A stretch of DNA of 64,000 nucleotides from Limnohabitans sp. 2KL-1 (lineage in GTDB: Bacteria; Pseudomonadota; Gammaproteobacteria; Burkholderiales; Burkholderiaceae_C), in NCBI RefSeq assembly GCF_003063435.1, contig NZ_NESL01000002.1:1-64000 (forward strand), in the 5' to 3' direction. A model generated the notes under the pieces. That model ran no database searches, had not been told where the DNA came from, and saw only the letters and a program-made list of their open reading frames with translations. The translations under genes were made by a program, and so were the position numbers. Shown here piece after piece: positions 63,922 to 64,000 of this stretch. The first letter of the stretch is position 1. Every line of letters starts with the position of its first letter.

Positions 63922-64000
63922 ATGTACAAACGCATTCTCGTTGCCACCGACGGTTCCACCCTGTCCAAAAAGGCGGTGGCCAGTGCCATTGAACTCGCTT
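63922..64000 (+). CDS. universal stress protein, 5' end only
   Basis: The partial gene opens MYKRILVATDGSTLSKKAVA, which is the UspA nucleotide-binding N-terminus. An AGGAG lies seven bases before the ATG. The window ends after 26 codons. Fnr-controlled universal stress genes are common next to ccoI in related genomes. The shared Fnr box upstream is consistent with induction under low oxygen. Confidence 0.9.
   Translation, partial: MYKRILVATDGSTLSKKAVASAIELA

Overview
This window looks like the chromosome of a beta-proteobacterium in the order Burkholderiales, most likely a Comamonadaceae relative. That is an inference from gene content and order. The evidence includes a high-GC coding style, the pepA/lptF divergent pair, the zapB-zapA-6S RNA locus, a complete Fnr-controlled cbb3 oxidase locus, a B12 salvage locus behind a cobalamin riboswitch, and the DUF3348/DUF802/OmpA/DUF2894 operon.

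Layout. 1-125: 3' end of a group II intron whose body lies outside the window. 202-2999 (minus): argH, followed by a nonsense-mutated zeta-toxin/AAA-like gene and a 57-residue partner linked by overlapping codons, plus a RelE/ParE-Phd type toxin-antitoxin pair. 3100-5736: an IS110-family element that truncates a YejA-type peptide-binding protein gene. 5774-9305: fabI and a 757-residue ornithine/lysine/arginine decarboxylase, convergent. 9494-9584: tRNA-Ser(GGA). 9764-14088: an accessory-looking catabolic cassette (LysR, Bug-type solute receptor, HpcH aldolase, nitrilase-fold amidohydrolase, RraA-like protein). 14229-14742: a nest of mobile-element debris, with an IS21-family end lying inside a group II intron fragment that begins just past a terminator. 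14820-27374: housekeeping genes (liv receptor, holC, pepA, lptF-lptG-cbiX, a cysB-type regulator, aminotransferase, lipoprotein hydrolase, NYN-domain protein, serB). 27542-32446: a redox/detoxification cluster (Tat-exported subunit, GMC dehydrogenase, RHH regulator, two VOC proteins, cytochrome c, 2OG-Fe dioxygenase). 32447-36816: DUF3820, hydrolase, aminotransferase, nth, beta-lactamase-fold hydrolase. 36982-41445: the four-gene motor-like operon. 41516-50130: TauD-type dioxygenase, glutaredoxin, cobyric acid synthase and B12 uptake genes led by a riboswitch. 50232-51855: zapB-like, frameshifted zapA, 6S RNA, TSUP permease. 51890-64000: SIMPL protein, hemN, fnr, and the cbb3 oxidase genes (ccoNOQP, ccoG, fixH-like, ccoS, ccoI) with three Fnr boxes, ending in a partial universal stress protein.

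How the genes work together. The right third is a microaerobic respiration module: Fnr senses oxygen, and Fnr boxes lie at hemN/fnr, in front of ccoN, and between ccoI and usp. The B12 block couples outer-membrane uptake (BtuB), periplasmic binding and ABC import (BtuF, BtuC, BtuD) to cobyric acid synthesis.

The best candidate for an under-described system is the operon at 36982-41445. It encodes a MotA/TolQ/ZorA-like four-helix membrane protein with a roughly 600-residue cytoplasmic coiled-coil tail, a MotB/ZorB-like OmpA protein carrying the conserved membrane aspartate, and two soluble proteins of unknown function. All four cistrons overlap by start and stop codons.
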